Source: CAZHHH01 sp052400685 (GTDB lineage: Bacteria; Bacteroidota; Bacteroidia; Bacteroidales; Marinilabiliaceae). From it: a DNA stretch of 64,000 nt. Positions 34,323 to 45,800 of this stretch are shown here, in pieces. The stretch lies in NCBI GenBank assembly GCA_052400685.1, contig JBQTGJ010000001.1, one strand, 5' to 3'. Position numbers and translations under genes: made by a program. The notes under the pieces were generated by a model. It made no database searches and had not been told where the DNA came from. It saw only the letters and a program-made list of their open reading frames with translations. Each line of letters begins with the position of its first letter. The stretch's first letter is position 1.

Positions 34323-37088
34323 ATGGAAAAGTCACAAAATTATCAAAATAGCCAAATTTTAAATGAAATATGTTTCAGCAGGTCTGGACTAAAGTTTGCT
34401 TCTTATGTGAGGTTGATGATGGTTGTGATGATTTGGTTTATGTTTAATGGAAGCGTCCTGGCCGCTAAAATTGAAACTACAGCAACACTTACCGAAAGTC
34501 GTGTTTTGGAAGAAGCGTGTGAATTGCATATCACTTCATCAGATAATCCGTTATCCGCAGGTGTTACAATTGCTTTGAATCATGAAGATGCGTGGGTTTT
34601 TTTTGACAATTTGAAACCTTCGTTCGTAGTTGAACATTTTCTTGATCGTATTAGTGTTAATGGGGCCGCTTTTGTTACTGGTACCAATGGACGTATTGCT
34701 ATTTATGCGCAAGGTACCGTATTGATGCCGCACGCTGATACATATAAGCCATTATCAGTTTTTACAGACGAAAATTATGGTGGAAAAATTGCCAAATATG
34801 GTGTTCATACTTATTATAATAATTTGGGAGAATTTGATAATGCCATTAAATCCTTTAAACTTAAAAGAGGGTATATGGTTACTTTGGCAACGGAGTCTGA
34901 TGGGAGTGGATACAGTCGTGTTTTTATTGCTGATACGACAGATTTGGACATTGAAGTAATGCCAGAATTTTTGAACGCCAATGTCTCCTTTATCCGTGTA
35001 TTTAAATACCAATGGGTTACAAAAAAGGGTTGGGCAGGTTGGAATCAGGATGAGTATGAGATGACTAATTCTACTTGGTATTATGATTGGAGTGCTGGAG
35101 GTTCCACATCTTTTGATGTTGAGTATGCTGTAATAAAACAAAATTCAGGATGGCCTAGTTGGTCGGATATTAATAGTAAAACTAATGTTACTCATCTTCT
35201 GGGTTTTAACGAGCCGGATCGTCCTGACCAGTCAAATATTGATTTTGATGATGCGTTGGCAATGTGGCCCCAATTTATGGCTTCGGGATTACGCTTGGGA
35301 GCACCAGCCACTTCAGATCCATTTAATAGCTGGTCCCTATTCAATTTCATTGACAAATGTGATGAGCTAAACTATCGGGTTGATTTTGTAGCTATTCATG
35401 CCTATTGGGGAGGGAAGAGTGCACAGCAGTGGTATAATGATTTGAAATACATACATAATCGTACTGGTCGACCCATATGGATTACCGAGTGGAATAACGG
35501 TGCCAACTGGACAACAGAGTCATCTTGGCCTGATGATCCATCTGAATATACTGACGCGAATGCTCAAAAGCAGTTGAATGATTTAAAAGCTATTTTGGAA
35601 GTTCTGGATACAGCTAGTTTTGTTGAGCGTTATTCTATTTATAATTGGGTTGAGGATGCCAGAGCTATGGTTCTTAACGGTGAACTAACGCTTGCAGGCG
35701 AATATTATGCTAATAATAATTCACGAATCGCTTATAACAGTAATAACGATGTTATTCCTGAGTGGAATTATTTGCAACCGTCACTTTCATTACGACATCT
35801 AACTCTTTCTAATACAATTAGATTAAGTTGGAATAACACTAATGGTGATTTAGCAAAAGGTTTTATTTTGGAAAAGAAAGTTAACAGCGGTGCATATGAA
35901 GAAATATATAATGTTGACGATATTTCTGTACTGTCGTTTGTGGATCCATTGGATTCGGACATTAGGGGATCGGTGAGTTACAGGTTAAAAGTTAAAACTG
36001 TGGAAGGAACCAATATTGTATCAAATGAAGTGTCTTACTATCAGACAAGTGGTGAAAATAGTATTCAGGCAGCAACATTTTCTGTTGGAACAACAGATTG
36101 GGTGCAATCAATTTTTGCTGAGAAGTATGAAACGGCTCCAATCATTATTTCTGGTATCCCATCCTTCAACAATGTGATGCCTATTACGACACGGGTTAAT
36201 TCTGTATCAACGACTTCATTTTTGTTTCAATTCGATCCCTGGAATTATTTAAATACACCGGTTTTTTCGAAATCAGAGAATCTGTCTGTGCTTGCTATGC
36301 CTGAAGGAGTCTATAATTTTAGCGGGTTGAAAGGAATCGCAGGCGTCGTTTCGGGGATGGATAAAAATTGGCAAGAGGTTACTTTTGAAGAATCTTTTGA
36401 AACAGTGCCAGTGGTTTTATGCACTCAGGTTTCTAATAGCACGTCTTTTGCAACAACAGTTGCATTGCGAAATGTTTCTAAAACTGGATTTGAAGTTCGG
36501 TTGAAATCAGAAGAAGCTGTTACCTCACCTACGTTAGCTGAAAAGATTAATTTTTTGGCTATTGAGTGTGGGCAGGGAATAATTGGAAGTTTTAGAGTTA
36601 CCGTGGGACGAACTGAAGATGGCGAAGATATAGCCGCTGACAAAATTATTGTGCCCATTGATAATAGTTATATAGAGCCTGCGGTTTTTGCAGGATTGCT
36701 TACAGAATCAAACGACTTTGCATCTACCATGCGATATTATTATTCGGATGAAAGTGAGATAAGTTTGTTTAAACAAAGAGAAATGTCTGGTTCTTTGGCT
36801 GTTGTGGAAAAGGATCATGTAGGATGGTTAATAATGGATGTTGGAGAACAACAGCCATTATCTGATATTGATACTCGTGATACTAATAATCTGCCTTTTT
36901 ATCCCAACCCGGTTTCAGACAATATTTATTTCAATTTTAAAAGTCCTACGCATGTTGAGTTGTATGATCTGTCAGGAAATCAGGTAGATGTTTCAAATGT
37001 GCAGAACAGTCTAAGCGTGTCTTTTTTACCAGCGGGGATCTATTTTATAAAATCGCCTTATGGGGTTGGTAAATTTGTGAAAAAATAA
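34323..37088 (+). CDS. T9SS-secreted Asl1/GH128-like glycoside hydrolase with lectin-like modules
   Basis: 921 residues. A hydrophobic signal segment is near 30-48 after an unusually long polar N-terminus, so a later start is possible. An N-terminal beta domain (about 55-215) precedes a barrel of the Asl1-like/GH128 type (about 220-460). The putative catalytic Glu297 is in LLGFNEPDRPDQ and Glu389 in ITEWNNGA. After an FN3-like segment (about 485-580) come two beta modules resembling H-type lectin (W-V-F-PVV pattern, about 590-760). The last 70 residues are a T9SS tail (FYPNPVSDN...GIYFIKSPYG...FVKK). It is secreted and may bind and cut beta-1,3-linked glycan. The substrate is not proven. Confidence 0.75.
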   Translation: MEKSQNYQNSQILNEICFSRSGLKFASYVRLMMVVMIWFMFNGSVLAAKIETTATLTESRVLEEACELHITSSDNPLSAGVTIALNHEDAWVFFDNLKPSFVVEHFLDRISVNGAAFVTGTNGRIAIYAQGTVLMPHADTYKPLSVFTDENYGGKIAKYGVHTYYNNLGEFDNAIKSFKLKRGYMVTLATESDGSGYSRVFIADTTDLDIEVMPEFLNANVSFIRVFKYQWVTKKGWAGWNQDEYEMTNSTWYYDWSAGGSTSFDVEYAVIKQNSGWPSWSDINSKTNVTHLLGFNEPDRPDQSNIDFDDALAMWPQFMASGLRLGAPATSDPFNSWSLFNFIDKCDELNYRVDFVAIHAYWGGKSAQQWYNDLKYIHNRTGRPIWITEWNNGANWTTESSWPDDPSEYTDANAQKQLNDLKAILEVLDTASFVERYSIYNWVEDARAMVLNGELTLAGEYYANNNSRIAYNSNNDVIPEWNYLQPSLSLRHLTLSNTIRLSWNNTNGDLAKGFILEKKVNSGAYEEIYNVDDISVLSFVDPLDSDIRGSVSYRLKVKTVEGTNIVSNEVSYYQTSGENSIQAATFSVGTTDWVQSIFAEKYETAPIIISGIPSFNNVMPITTRVNSVSTTSFLFQFDPWNYLNTPVFSKSENLSVLAMPEGVYNFSGLKGIAGVVSGMDKNWQEVTFEESFETVPVVLCTQVSNSTSFATTVALRNVSKTGFEVRLKSEEAVTSPTLAEKINFLAIECGQGIIGSFRVTVGRTEDGEDIAADKIIVPIDNSYIEPAVFAGLLTESNDFASTMRYYYSDESEISLFKQREMSGSLAVVEKDHVGWLIMDVGEQQPLSDIDTRDTNNLPFYPNPVSDNIYFNFKSPTHVELYDLSGNQVDVSNVQNSLSVSFLPAGIYFIKSPYGVGKFVKK

Positions 37089-37140
37089 AACACATTAATT
37101 TTTATAAGTAAGCCCTTAACAGGATATTGAGTTAACAAAA

Positions 37141-39627
37141 ATGAATGAAATGAATATATTGAAGTTCAATAATAGAATTGCTTTTGTTTTAGCTATTTTA
37201 TGTGTCTTTCCCGTATGTGTTTTTGGTCAAAGTCATTCGCCTGAGTTGTATTATTCATTTTCAAATATTTCTTCTGATGGCACTATGGTGATTGATGATG
37301 CGAATAATGGATACAATGCAAGCCTTAAAAACGGAGCATCTGTCTGTCAATTAGGTGAATTCAATATTCTAAAACTAGGAGATGCCAATGGCTATCTGGA
37401 TATGGGCGAAGAAACCGGTTCCTTAATTGCGTCTTTAGATAACTACGCAATTGCTGTATATCTTTATGTGGATGAATCCAGTACCTTGAGCGCGGCTGGT
37501 AATTTTGTCTGGGCATTTGGGAATTCAAACAACATGGCATATTATAAGAATGGCGGCTTTTTTTTTAGTGCTAATAGTCAAAAATATGCTATCTCCTTAA
37601 CACATTGGGCCGGAGAGCAGGTTGTAAATATTGGAGATATTTTCCCTAGCGGGAAGTGGAAGCACATTGTATATAATCAGGATGGTAATACTGGTAGTTT
37701 GTATATCGACGGTGAATTCATTCTTAGTGAAGAGGTTACCATTAAGCCAAAAGATTTGGGGACTACATTGTATAATTATTTAGGTCGTTCACTATATAGC
37801 TCAGATGTATATTTAAAAAATGCTAGCCTTTTTGATTTCAAAATTTATACCGATGCCTTATCAGATGAAGAAATATCCTTGCTGGCGTCAAATACAGTAG
37901 CGTTAAATAACGCACAAATAGAGCTGAGTCTTAAAGCTGCATCTGCAAACCTAATTATGGATGGGCTGGATTATGTGATTTCGGATTTAAATTTGCCTTT
38001 GCACAGTGGGAACGCTATTTCAATAACATGGGAATCGTCTGACCCATCAATCATTTCAGATGATGGTAGTGTGGTAAGGCCCGCCATCGGAGAAGATAAT
38101 ACTACCGTAGTTTTAACGGCCGTATTTTCGCAGGGCGACATTTCTTATTCAAAATCGTATGGAGCGACTGTCATTGCCTTGCTTAGTAACGAGACGTCTG
38201 TTGAGCACGATGCGGCTGACTTGAAAATCGAAGGAAATATTAATAATTTGCGTAATGATCTGGTGTTACCCCAAATTGGAAATGAAGGATCAACCATAAC
38301 ATGGAGTTCTGATTTAGAGTCTTTTTTGACTTCTAGCGGACATCTGGTTAAATTATCCCCCAACGGATCCGGAAAACGGCTTGTAACTCTATCAGCCATC
38401 ATCTCAAAAGGCAATGTTTCAGAAATACGTACTTTTGATATATATATTGCTGAAGATGAGGGTTGTGAGGCTTATTTATTTGTCTATTTTACCGGAAATG
38501 TTGGTGATCAGGAAGCTATTCGGTTTGCTTTAAGTGACGATGGTTATAGCTATACTTCTCTTAATGGTAATAATCCGGTAATAAGCTCACAATTAATAAG
38601 TTCTACGGGAGGTGTAAGAGACCCTCATATTTTAAGAGGTAACGATGGTTGGTTTTATATGACGGCAACTGATATGGTTTCAGCCAATGGCTGGAGTTCT
38701 AATCGGGCCATGGTGCTTTTAAAATCAAAGGATCTGATTAATTGGGAGTCGAGTGTTGTTAACATCCAAAATCGATTTCCTGGTCAAGAAGATTTGCTTA
38801 GAGTTTGGGCGCCACAGACTATTTATGACAGTAAGGTTGGTAAATATATGATTTATTGGTCTATGAAATATGGCGATAACCCTGATATCATTTATTATGC
38901 TTACGCCAATAGTGATTTTACTGATCTTGAATCAGTCCCGGCTCAGCTTTTTTATCATCCGTCCAATAGCTCATGTATTGATGGGGACATTATAGAAAAG
39001 GATGGTAAATTTCATCTCTTCTTTAAAACAGAAGGTACGGGAAATGGAATAAAAAAGGCTGTTTCAGATAATTTAACAGAGGGTTATGTATTGTATGACC
39101 AGTATCTTCAGCAAACTGATATGGCAGTGGAAGGTTCTTCAGTGTTTCGCTTAATTAATTCAGATACTTACATTTTAATGTATGATGTTTATATGGCTGG
39201 CCAATACCAATTTACAGAGAGTGAAGATCTACTGGATTTTTCGATTTGTGACCAGGATGTTTCTATGGACTTTCAGCCACGACACGGTAGTATTATACCT
39301 ATTACGGCAGAAGAAAAAGAACGGTTAATACAGAAATGGGGTACTCCTTCTGGCTTTGATCAGCAACGAATACTTAACCCTGCATCTCTTGACTTTTCTT
39401 TATTTCCGAATCCAGCCAAAGACGTTTTAAATGTGTTGAATGCTTCCGGTATTAAAGCTTCGGTTACTGCAAATATATATAGCTCGACAGGAGATTTTTT
39501 GATGAGGTATGATTTAAATAATGCCTTGACATCTATAAATGTATCCCATCTGGATCCGGGTTTATATCTTATTGTATATACAAACCTTAATCTTACTGTT
39601 GGTCGACACGTTTTTATTATACAATGA
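37141..39627 (+). CDS. T9SS-secreted LamG-GH43 multidomain glycosidase
   Basis: 828 residues. A signal peptide ends at about residue 30 (PVCVFGQ). A LamG/concanavalin-like module follows (about 35-255), with WKHIVYNQDGNTGSLYIDGE. Two bacterial Ig-like beta modules (about 260-345 and 350-440; ITWESSDPSIIS, ITWSSDLESF) come before a GH43 propeller (about 445-750) with GGVRDPHILRG, VWAPQTIYDSKVGKYMIYWS and ASPASLD-like linker. The last ~75 residues are a T9SS sorting domain (FPNPAKDVLNV...PGLYLIVYT). The propeller is close to module one of the lipoprotein at 28169. It lies 52 bp after the GH128-like gene, so the two are probably cotranscribed. Confidence 0.82.
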   Translation: MNEMNILKFNNRIAFVLAILCVFPVCVFGQSHSPELYYSFSNISSDGTMVIDDANNGYNASLKNGASVCQLGEFNILKLGDANGYLDMGEETGSLIASLDNYAIAVYLYVDESSTLSAAGNFVWAFGNSNNMAYYKNGGFFFSANSQKYAISLTHWAGEQVVNIGDIFPSGKWKHIVYNQDGNTGSLYIDGEFILSEEVTIKPKDLGTTLYNYLGRSLYSSDVYLKNASLFDFKIYTDALSDEEISLLASNTVALNNAQIELSLKAASANLIMDGLDYVISDLNLPLHSGNAISITWESSDPSIISDDGSVVRPAIGEDNTTVVLTAVFSQGDISYSKSYGATVIALLSNETSVEHDAADLKIEGNINNLRNDLVLPQIGNEGSTITWSSDLESFLTSSGHLVKLSPNGSGKRLVTLSAIISKGNVSEIRTFDIYIAEDEGCEAYLFVYFTGNVGDQEAIRFALSDDGYSYTSLNGNNPVISSQLISSTGGVRDPHILRGNDGWFYMTATDMVSANGWSSNRAMVLLKSKDLINWESSVVNIQNRFPGQEDLLRVWAPQTIYDSKVGKYMIYWSMKYGDNPDIIYYAYANSDFTDLESVPAQLFYHPSNSSCIDGDIIEKDGKFHLFFKTEGTGNGIKKAVSDNLTEGYVLYDQYLQQTDMAVEGSSVFRLINSDTYILMYDVYMAGQYQFTESEDLLDFSICDQDVSMDFQPRHGSIIPITAEEKERLIQKWGTPSGFDQQRILNPASLDFSLFPNPAKDVLNVLNASGIKASVTANIYSSTGDFLMRYDLNNALTSINVSHLDPGLYLIVYTNLNLTVGRHVFIIQ

Positions 39628-40285
39628 ATGGTTCAGGTAATATGCAAGTGGTTGTAAAATAATTTATTTGGCGAATCGATTATTCAGATTCACAATGAAG
39701 GTTATCTATGCTTTTGATAAAGTTGTTTAGTAACAATAATAAGATTCTAATAACGGCTTTATGCTTGTCAGAACAATACTTGTTTACGCCATTAGACTTT
39801 ATTTTTCTCGGTTTTTACTAGGTTATTTTTTTATTAAAAGTTCTATTTTGGATACGTGTTTTATATACACTAATGACTTTAGCCAATACTCTTTTCCCTT
39901 CATTAATAAATTTCAGTTTATTACATCTTTTTATGCTTTATATCTTTTTTTAAAACTGTTATTATAGATGTAAATAATGTAATTATTTGATTGACAACTT
40001 ATTATAACTTAATTGGCAATTGTTTGAAATCAAATTTATTATAGCATAAATCGAAAATTTGTAAAATAATGAAATGTTGGCCGGTTATATTTGTGGAGTT
40101 CAAAATCGTGCTAGTTTATTGAACCTATGCATATCGTGTTGATTTGGCCCGGGAGTGTGGTTAATTCAAAAATTAAGAAAGGTTTGTAAATCGGTTTGGG
40201 CGTTTTTTTTAAGAGTGGGTGGTGCTACTCGGTTATTAAGAAGTTTTTCTTTTAAAGTTGATGTTTTATTTAATCAAAGAGGACA
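39628..40285. other. Intergenic region upstream of the FAS1-SusCD operon
   Basis: A 658-bp AT-rich spacer. A small plus-strand frame at 39761-39967 has a strongly hydrophobic, Phe/Leu-rich product without start context and is probably chance. A promoter candidate lies at 40058-40093. No terminator hairpin is evident after the upstream gene. Confidence 0.45.
40058..40093 (+). promoter_or_regulatory. Candidate promoter of the FAS1-SusCD operon
   Basis: TTTG (40058-40061) and TATATTTG (40086-40093) fit the Bacteroidetes -33 and -7 boxes with a 24-base gap. Transcription would start near 40100, leaving a ~186-base leader ahead of the first gene. Confidence 0.4.
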
Positions 40286-42862
40286 ATGAGAAATAAATTT
40301 TGGAAACAAAATGTAAGATACACCCTTTGGATTTATCTGTTAATTGTTGGGACTCTCTGGCTTGTTTCCTGCAAAGACGATTATATGTATGACGAAAAGG
40401 AGCCAGAGTGGTTGGGTGAAAGTATTTATGATTATTTAGATCAACAAGGCGACTTCACAAATTATGTAAAGTTAATAAATGATATAGGTTATACTTCGGT
40501 ATTGGCTAAGACTGGTAGTAAAACATTATTTGTTGCTGATGACGATGCTTTTGATCGGTTTTATCAAAACAATTCGTGGGGTGTAAATGAATATGATGAT
40601 CTAACAACAGCACAGAAAAAACTGATTTTGAATTTCGGAATGATTGATAATGCTTATTTGATAGAGACATTATCAAATTATAACGATGGATCTCTGCAAA
40701 TCGGGTCTGGTTTACGTCGAACTACTGCTAATTCAGCTTTTGATAGTGTATATTATGAAGGTGGTAGTGTGTTGCCTACAAACTTTTATTGGGATGAATA
40801 CAGAGAGTCTGGCATTCATTTGCTTAAAGATAATACCTCAAAGCCTATTGTTTATTTTCTTGATAATACATTGGCCAATGCTGGTATTAGTAATGAAGAT
40901 TTTAAGCTTATTACTGGCGTTGAACGAGTCAGCGGTGAAGCACATGTATTTAATATTAAGGTTGTAGAAAAGGATATTACTTGCAAAAATGGTTATGTAC
41001 ACGTCTTACAAGAAGTGATGATTCCACCGGTTAATATAGCAGATTATATTCGTGGAAGAGAGTCAACACAAATTTTTTCCAGCTTACTGGAACGATTTAG
41101 TGCACCATATTACGTTTCTTCCATAGACGAAGATTATAAACTGCTTTATCCGGATTTTAATGACAAGTTATACGTTAAGAAGTATTTTTCAAATGTAGGT
41201 GGAACTACTGAATACCCTGATTTAACAAGTATCAGCAGCGATCTGCTTTTACCCTTTGACCCGGGTTGGAATAGTTATTCAAATGGGGCTCTTCAGCGCG
41301 ACATGGCGACCATACTTGCACCAAACGATGAGGCTATGACTAATTATTTAAATTCGGGTAGCGGTCAGGTATTGAAGAATCGTTTTGGAACATGGAATGA
41401 TATTCCAGATCATATTGTCATGAAATTTTTGGATAGACACATGCGCCGATCCTTTTTGGAATCAGTCCCAAGTCGTTTTGACAAAATGAGTGATAGCCAA
41501 AATAATCCAATTCCTATTTCAACCTCTGATATTGAAAATACTTTTATCGGTGTTAATGGTTTGGTTTATGAAACCAATAAGGTTTATCCGCCTAACGATT
41601 ACGTCTCGGTTTATGCACCAGTTTTATTTGGGGAAAATACCAAAATATTTAACTGGGTTATAAATAAACTGGACTATACCTTTTATTTAAATTCGTTAGT
41701 TAGTCGATATAGCTTTTTTGTTCCGACCGATGATTATTTTAAGGAATATATAGATCCTTTTAGTATTTCGAAGAATGTGCCTGGTGCATTGAAGTTTTGG
41801 TATGATTCTGAAACCGCCAGTGTTAATGCGACTGTTTATAGTTACGATAAAGATGCAGGAGTCATAGGCGATTCCATAGGGGTTATTATGTATAATGGCT
41901 CTTCTTCGACATCTGAATATAGTGATATGGTTCTTAATCGGCTTTGGGACCTGCTTGATTCCCATGTAATCGTGGGAGATGTTGAATCCGGAAAGAGTTA
42001 TTTTTTGAGTAAGGGAGGAACTCTGGTGCATATTAATGGAAGTGGTTTACAACTAAAAGTGCAGGGAGGTGGAGATATTGAGCGTAATGAAGTTGTAAAC
42101 GTCACCGAAATGTATGAACAGGATAACGGAAAAACTTTTTTTATAGACAAACCCATTCAGGCTCCTTTACGATCTGTTTACAGTGTTTTAAGTCAAACAC
42201 CTGAATTTAGTGAGTTTTTTAATCTGTTAACTGGATTTCCTTCTACTTCAGAGTATGTCATTTTTGTAAAGAAAAATAATTATTTCGGTGTCGATTATAA
42301 TGTTAAGTTTTTTAACACTTACAACTACACCGTATATGTCCCTACAAATGAGGCAGTTATTCAGGCCATTAATCAGGGTATTATCCATCCGTGGGAATCC
42401 AGAGAAGGTATTATTGGTATTAATGATATGGAGTCGTTGGAAGAACAGAATGCAGCGATGGAACAATTGGAACGGTTTTTAAGATATCATTTTCAGGATA
42501 ATGCTTTGCTCATAAGTGGTGAGAGCGTTACTGGAACTTTTCAGACAGCCACAATAAAATTGGATGATACGCCCTCACTTTTTGGAACTTATAAAAATAA
42601 ATATTACAAGCTCGGAATAAGCGGCGATGGCAGTAATTTGAATTTGGAGACGGAAAGCAGTGGAAGCGCACATGTTATTAAAGATAATGGTCTTTATAAT
42701 ATTATTACGAGGGATTACATTTTTAACGTAAATCCATTAACGTACAAAGAGATAGATGGATCCGGAACAGGGAATGCTTATTCAGGATCGCGAATAACAA
42801 CCTCTTCATCGGCGGTAATTCATCAGGTTGACAACGTATTGATATTTAGAGATGAAGACTAA
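40286..42862 (+). CDS. Lipoprotein made of about four FAS1 (fasciclin) modules
   Basis: 858 residues with lipobox LVSC followed by KDDYMYDEKE, a surface-export type acidic start. About four FAS1-like units follow (roughly 45-245, 246-445, 446-635 and 636-858). Each has an 'xxFxLL...YTVFVPTNDAF' type strand (SKTLFVADDDAF, MATILAPNDEAM, YSFFVPTDDYF, YTVYVPTNEAV) and a helix-strand ending 'YHxxDN...VxxNGxVHxIDxVL' (for example NGYVHVLQEVMIPP). FAS1 units mediate protein or glycan adhesion in other organisms. It is the first gene of a seven-gene run with two SusCD pairs and touches the next gene, so it is likely cotranscribed. No enzyme motif is seen. Confidence 0.78.
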   Translation: MRNKFWKQNVRYTLWIYLLIVGTLWLVSCKDDYMYDEKEPEWLGESIYDYLDQQGDFTNYVKLINDIGYTSVLAKTGSKTLFVADDDAFDRFYQNNSWGVNEYDDLTTAQKKLILNFGMIDNAYLIETLSNYNDGSLQIGSGLRRTTANSAFDSVYYEGGSVLPTNFYWDEYRESGIHLLKDNTSKPIVYFLDNTLANAGISNEDFKLITGVERVSGEAHVFNIKVVEKDITCKNGYVHVLQEVMIPPVNIADYIRGRESTQIFSSLLERFSAPYYVSSIDEDYKLLYPDFNDKLYVKKYFSNVGGTTEYPDLTSISSDLLLPFDPGWNSYSNGALQRDMATILAPNDEAMTNYLNSGSGQVLKNRFGTWNDIPDHIVMKFLDRHMRRSFLESVPSRFDKMSDSQNNPIPISTSDIENTFIGVNGLVYETNKVYPPNDYVSVYAPVLFGENTKIFNWVINKLDYTFYLNSLVSRYSFFVPTDDYFKEYIDPFSISKNVPGALKFWYDSETASVNATVYSYDKDAGVIGDSIGVIMYNGSSSTSEYSDMVLNRLWDLLDSHVIVGDVESGKSYFLSKGGTLVHINGSGLQLKVQGGGDIERNEVVNVTEMYEQDNGKTFFIDKPIQAPLRSVYSVLSQTPEFSEFFNLLTGFPSTSEYVIFVKKNNYFGVDYNVKFFNTYNYTVYVPTNEAVIQAINQGIIHPWESREGIIGINDMESLEEQNAAMEQLERFLRYHFQDNALLISGESVTGTFQTATIKLDDTPSLFGTYKNKYYKLGISGDGSNLNLETESSGSAHVIKDNGLYNIITRDYIFNVNPLTYKEIDGSGTGNAYSGSRITTSSSAVIHQVDNVLIFRDED

Positions 42863-42863
42863 A

Positions 42864-45800
42864 ATGAAAAAGAATATGAAAATGAAAATAGGACTCCTTT
42901 TTTTCTGTTGTTTGTATTTTACTATGATGTTATCGGGACAAACAACCACTTCTCAATTTCTCGTGCAGGGTACTGTAACAAGTGAATTAAGCGGAGAAAC
43001 ATTGATTGGAGTTAATGTTATTGAAGTTGACAAAACAAAGCGAATCGTAAGTGCTACAGTTACTGATATTAATGGTCACTATGTTATTAAAATAAAAGAT
43101 CCAAACAACGTCCTGGTATTAAGTTTTATAGGGTTTGTTACAAAAAAGGTTGAAATAGGTAACCAACGCACTATTAACGTAAAAATGGAGGAGGAGTCTC
43201 AGCAGGTCGATGAAGTCATTGTAACTGCCACAAAGACCCATAATGATGGGACTTTTTCAATTCCTCAGCGGGAAGTGTCAACAGCTGTTCAAACTATAAG
43301 TACCAAGGAGTTTGATGGGTTACAGATAACATCTGTTGATGACGCCCTTCAGGGACGTATAGCAGGTTTGGACATTGTTGGCAATTCGGGAGACTTAGGA
43401 AGTGGAACTTCGATGCGCATCCGGGGAATTTCATCCATTAACTCTAATACAGAACCTTTAATTGTTGTAAATGGAGTTCCTTATGAAGTGGAAATTGATC
43501 CTTCTTTTGATTTTGCAAATGCAAACCAGGAGCAATTCGCTAATATGTTAAGTATAAATCCCGACGATATCGATGAAATAACGGTGTTAAAGGATGCCGC
43601 TTCAACAGCCATTTGGGGTTCAAAAGGGGCTAATGGAGTTTTAGTAATTAATACTAAAAAGGGTTTTAGAGGTCCTACACGCATACAGTATTCCTATAGG
43701 TTAACCCGGGCTGTGCAACCAGAAGGATTGAAAATGTTAAATGGCGATGATTACACAATGTTGATGAAACAGGCCTACTTTAATCCGCATCAAAATGAAT
43801 CAGCAGCTAACATCCGGGAACTAATGTATGATCCTAACTTTTCGGAATATGAAAACTTTAATAATAATACTGATTGGTTTAGTGAAGTGACGCAGGTTGG
43901 ATATAAGCATGACCATTATTTGACTTTGTCGGGAGGGGGAGACAAGGCTCGTTATCGTGTTTCAGGTGGATTTCTTACTCAAACTGGGACTGTAATTGGG
44001 CAGAAGATGGATCGGATTTCTTCAAGGGCTTATTTGGATTATGCTGTTTCTGACCGAATTAAATTCGTTTCGGAGTTTTCTTTTACCTATTCCGATAACG
44101 ATCGAAATTATGAGAATTTGTTAGAAATTGCTTATAAAAAAATGCCTAATGTTGGTGTTTACCGCCAGGATATGAACGGGAATAATACCTCCGATTACTA
44201 TAATATTATGAGATCTTCTAGTCTTCATGAATCTCAAAGAGACTTAAAAAACCCTGTTGCGTTGGCTTATCTGGCTACCAATAATTTAAAGAACTACCGT
44301 ATTTTGCCAACTTTCAGGTTGCAGTATGATTTGTTGGATCCCTTACAGTCAACACTTCGGTACAATATATATGTTTCATTTGATGTTAATAACAATAAGG
44401 TTGCGAAGTTTCTGCCTCGTGAAGTATCCAATCTTGAATGGGATAACGAAGCTGTAAACCTAGCCGAGAGTGCCGACTCGGAAAGTATGACTGTGATGAT
44501 GGATAATAATGTTACCTGGCAACCAAAATTGGTTAATCCTAATCATAGTTTATTATTGTATGGTTCATATCAAATGAGAACTGGGAATAGCTCCAGTCAA
44601 GGTCTGTCCACAGCCAATTTACCTTCAGGTGAAATTGTTGATCCTACGGCTATTGGTTATTTGTCTGGTATTTCAAGCAGTCGTTCGGCATACCGGTCAA
44701 ACGCCTTACTATTCAGGGGGCATTATTCTTTTAAATCAAAATATATATTGGGTTTGACGTTTAGAAGGGATGGCAGTACTAAATTTGGTGATAGCAGAAA
44801 GTATGGAAATTTTCCTGGAATTTCGGCCAAATGGATTATTTCTGATGAAACGTTTATGGATTTTTCCAATAGTTGGTTAAGTATGTTTGCTGTTCGCCCT
44901 AGTTGGGGTATTAGTGGAAATCAGCCCAACGCCGAATATTTACATTTTAGTCGTTACAGTTCCTATGGGAGTTATGCCGGAATGCCTGCCACCCGACCGA
45001 CAACGCTTCAGTTGGCTGATTTGAAATGGGAAACCACGACATCTTTGAATTATGGCCTCGATATGGGATTTTTTGATGACAGGTTTTTGTTTGATATTAA
45101 TTTTTATAATAAACATACTGAGGATTTATTATTTGAAAATTTAAAAATGCCTACTTCATCAGGTTATTCATCCTTACCATGGCAAAATGTTGGAACCATG
45201 GATAATAATGGTTGGGAGGTCAATTTTTACACTAATAATGCTATTAAAGCAAAAGATTTTTCAATCGATTTCAATTTTAATTTATCCAATTACAAAAACA
45301 CCATTGTTAAACTTAGAGACGATGTTCTTGAAAATTATAATGGTGATTTCGATTACGCCAATGGTAGCTATTTATCTCGTATTCAGGAGGGAAATTCTTA
45401 TGGTTCGGTTTATGGCTTTAAATATAAAGGCGTTTATCAATACAACGACTATATTCCCGGAGTTCAGGAGAACGCTCCTGTAGCTCGAGATGCCAATGGA
45501 AATGTTTTTACCGATGAAACAGGAAGTCCTCTTCCCATGTATTTTGCCTATGGACGCAGTAATGCTTATGAGTTTAAAGGGGGAGATGCCATTTATGAGG
45601 ACATTAATCACGATGGCTCAATAGACGAGTTGGATATTGTGTATTTAGGTAATTCAAATCCGAAAATAAATGGTGGTTTTGGGTTTTCAATCAGGTATAA
45701 ACGCTTTGCCATGACACCATTTTTTAATTTTCGTTATGGAAATCGAATCGTTAATGCTGCGCGTATGTATGCTGAGAATATGTATTATAATGATAATCAA

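Noticed and set aside
39761..39967. 68-residue plus-strand frame
   Set aside because: Phe/Leu-rich product without protein-like composition or start context; likely chance in AT-rich spacer DNA.
40286..42862. An enzyme domain hidden in the large FAS1 lipoprotein
   Set aside because: No catalytic signature was found; the whole length is explained by repeated FAS1-type strands and helices.
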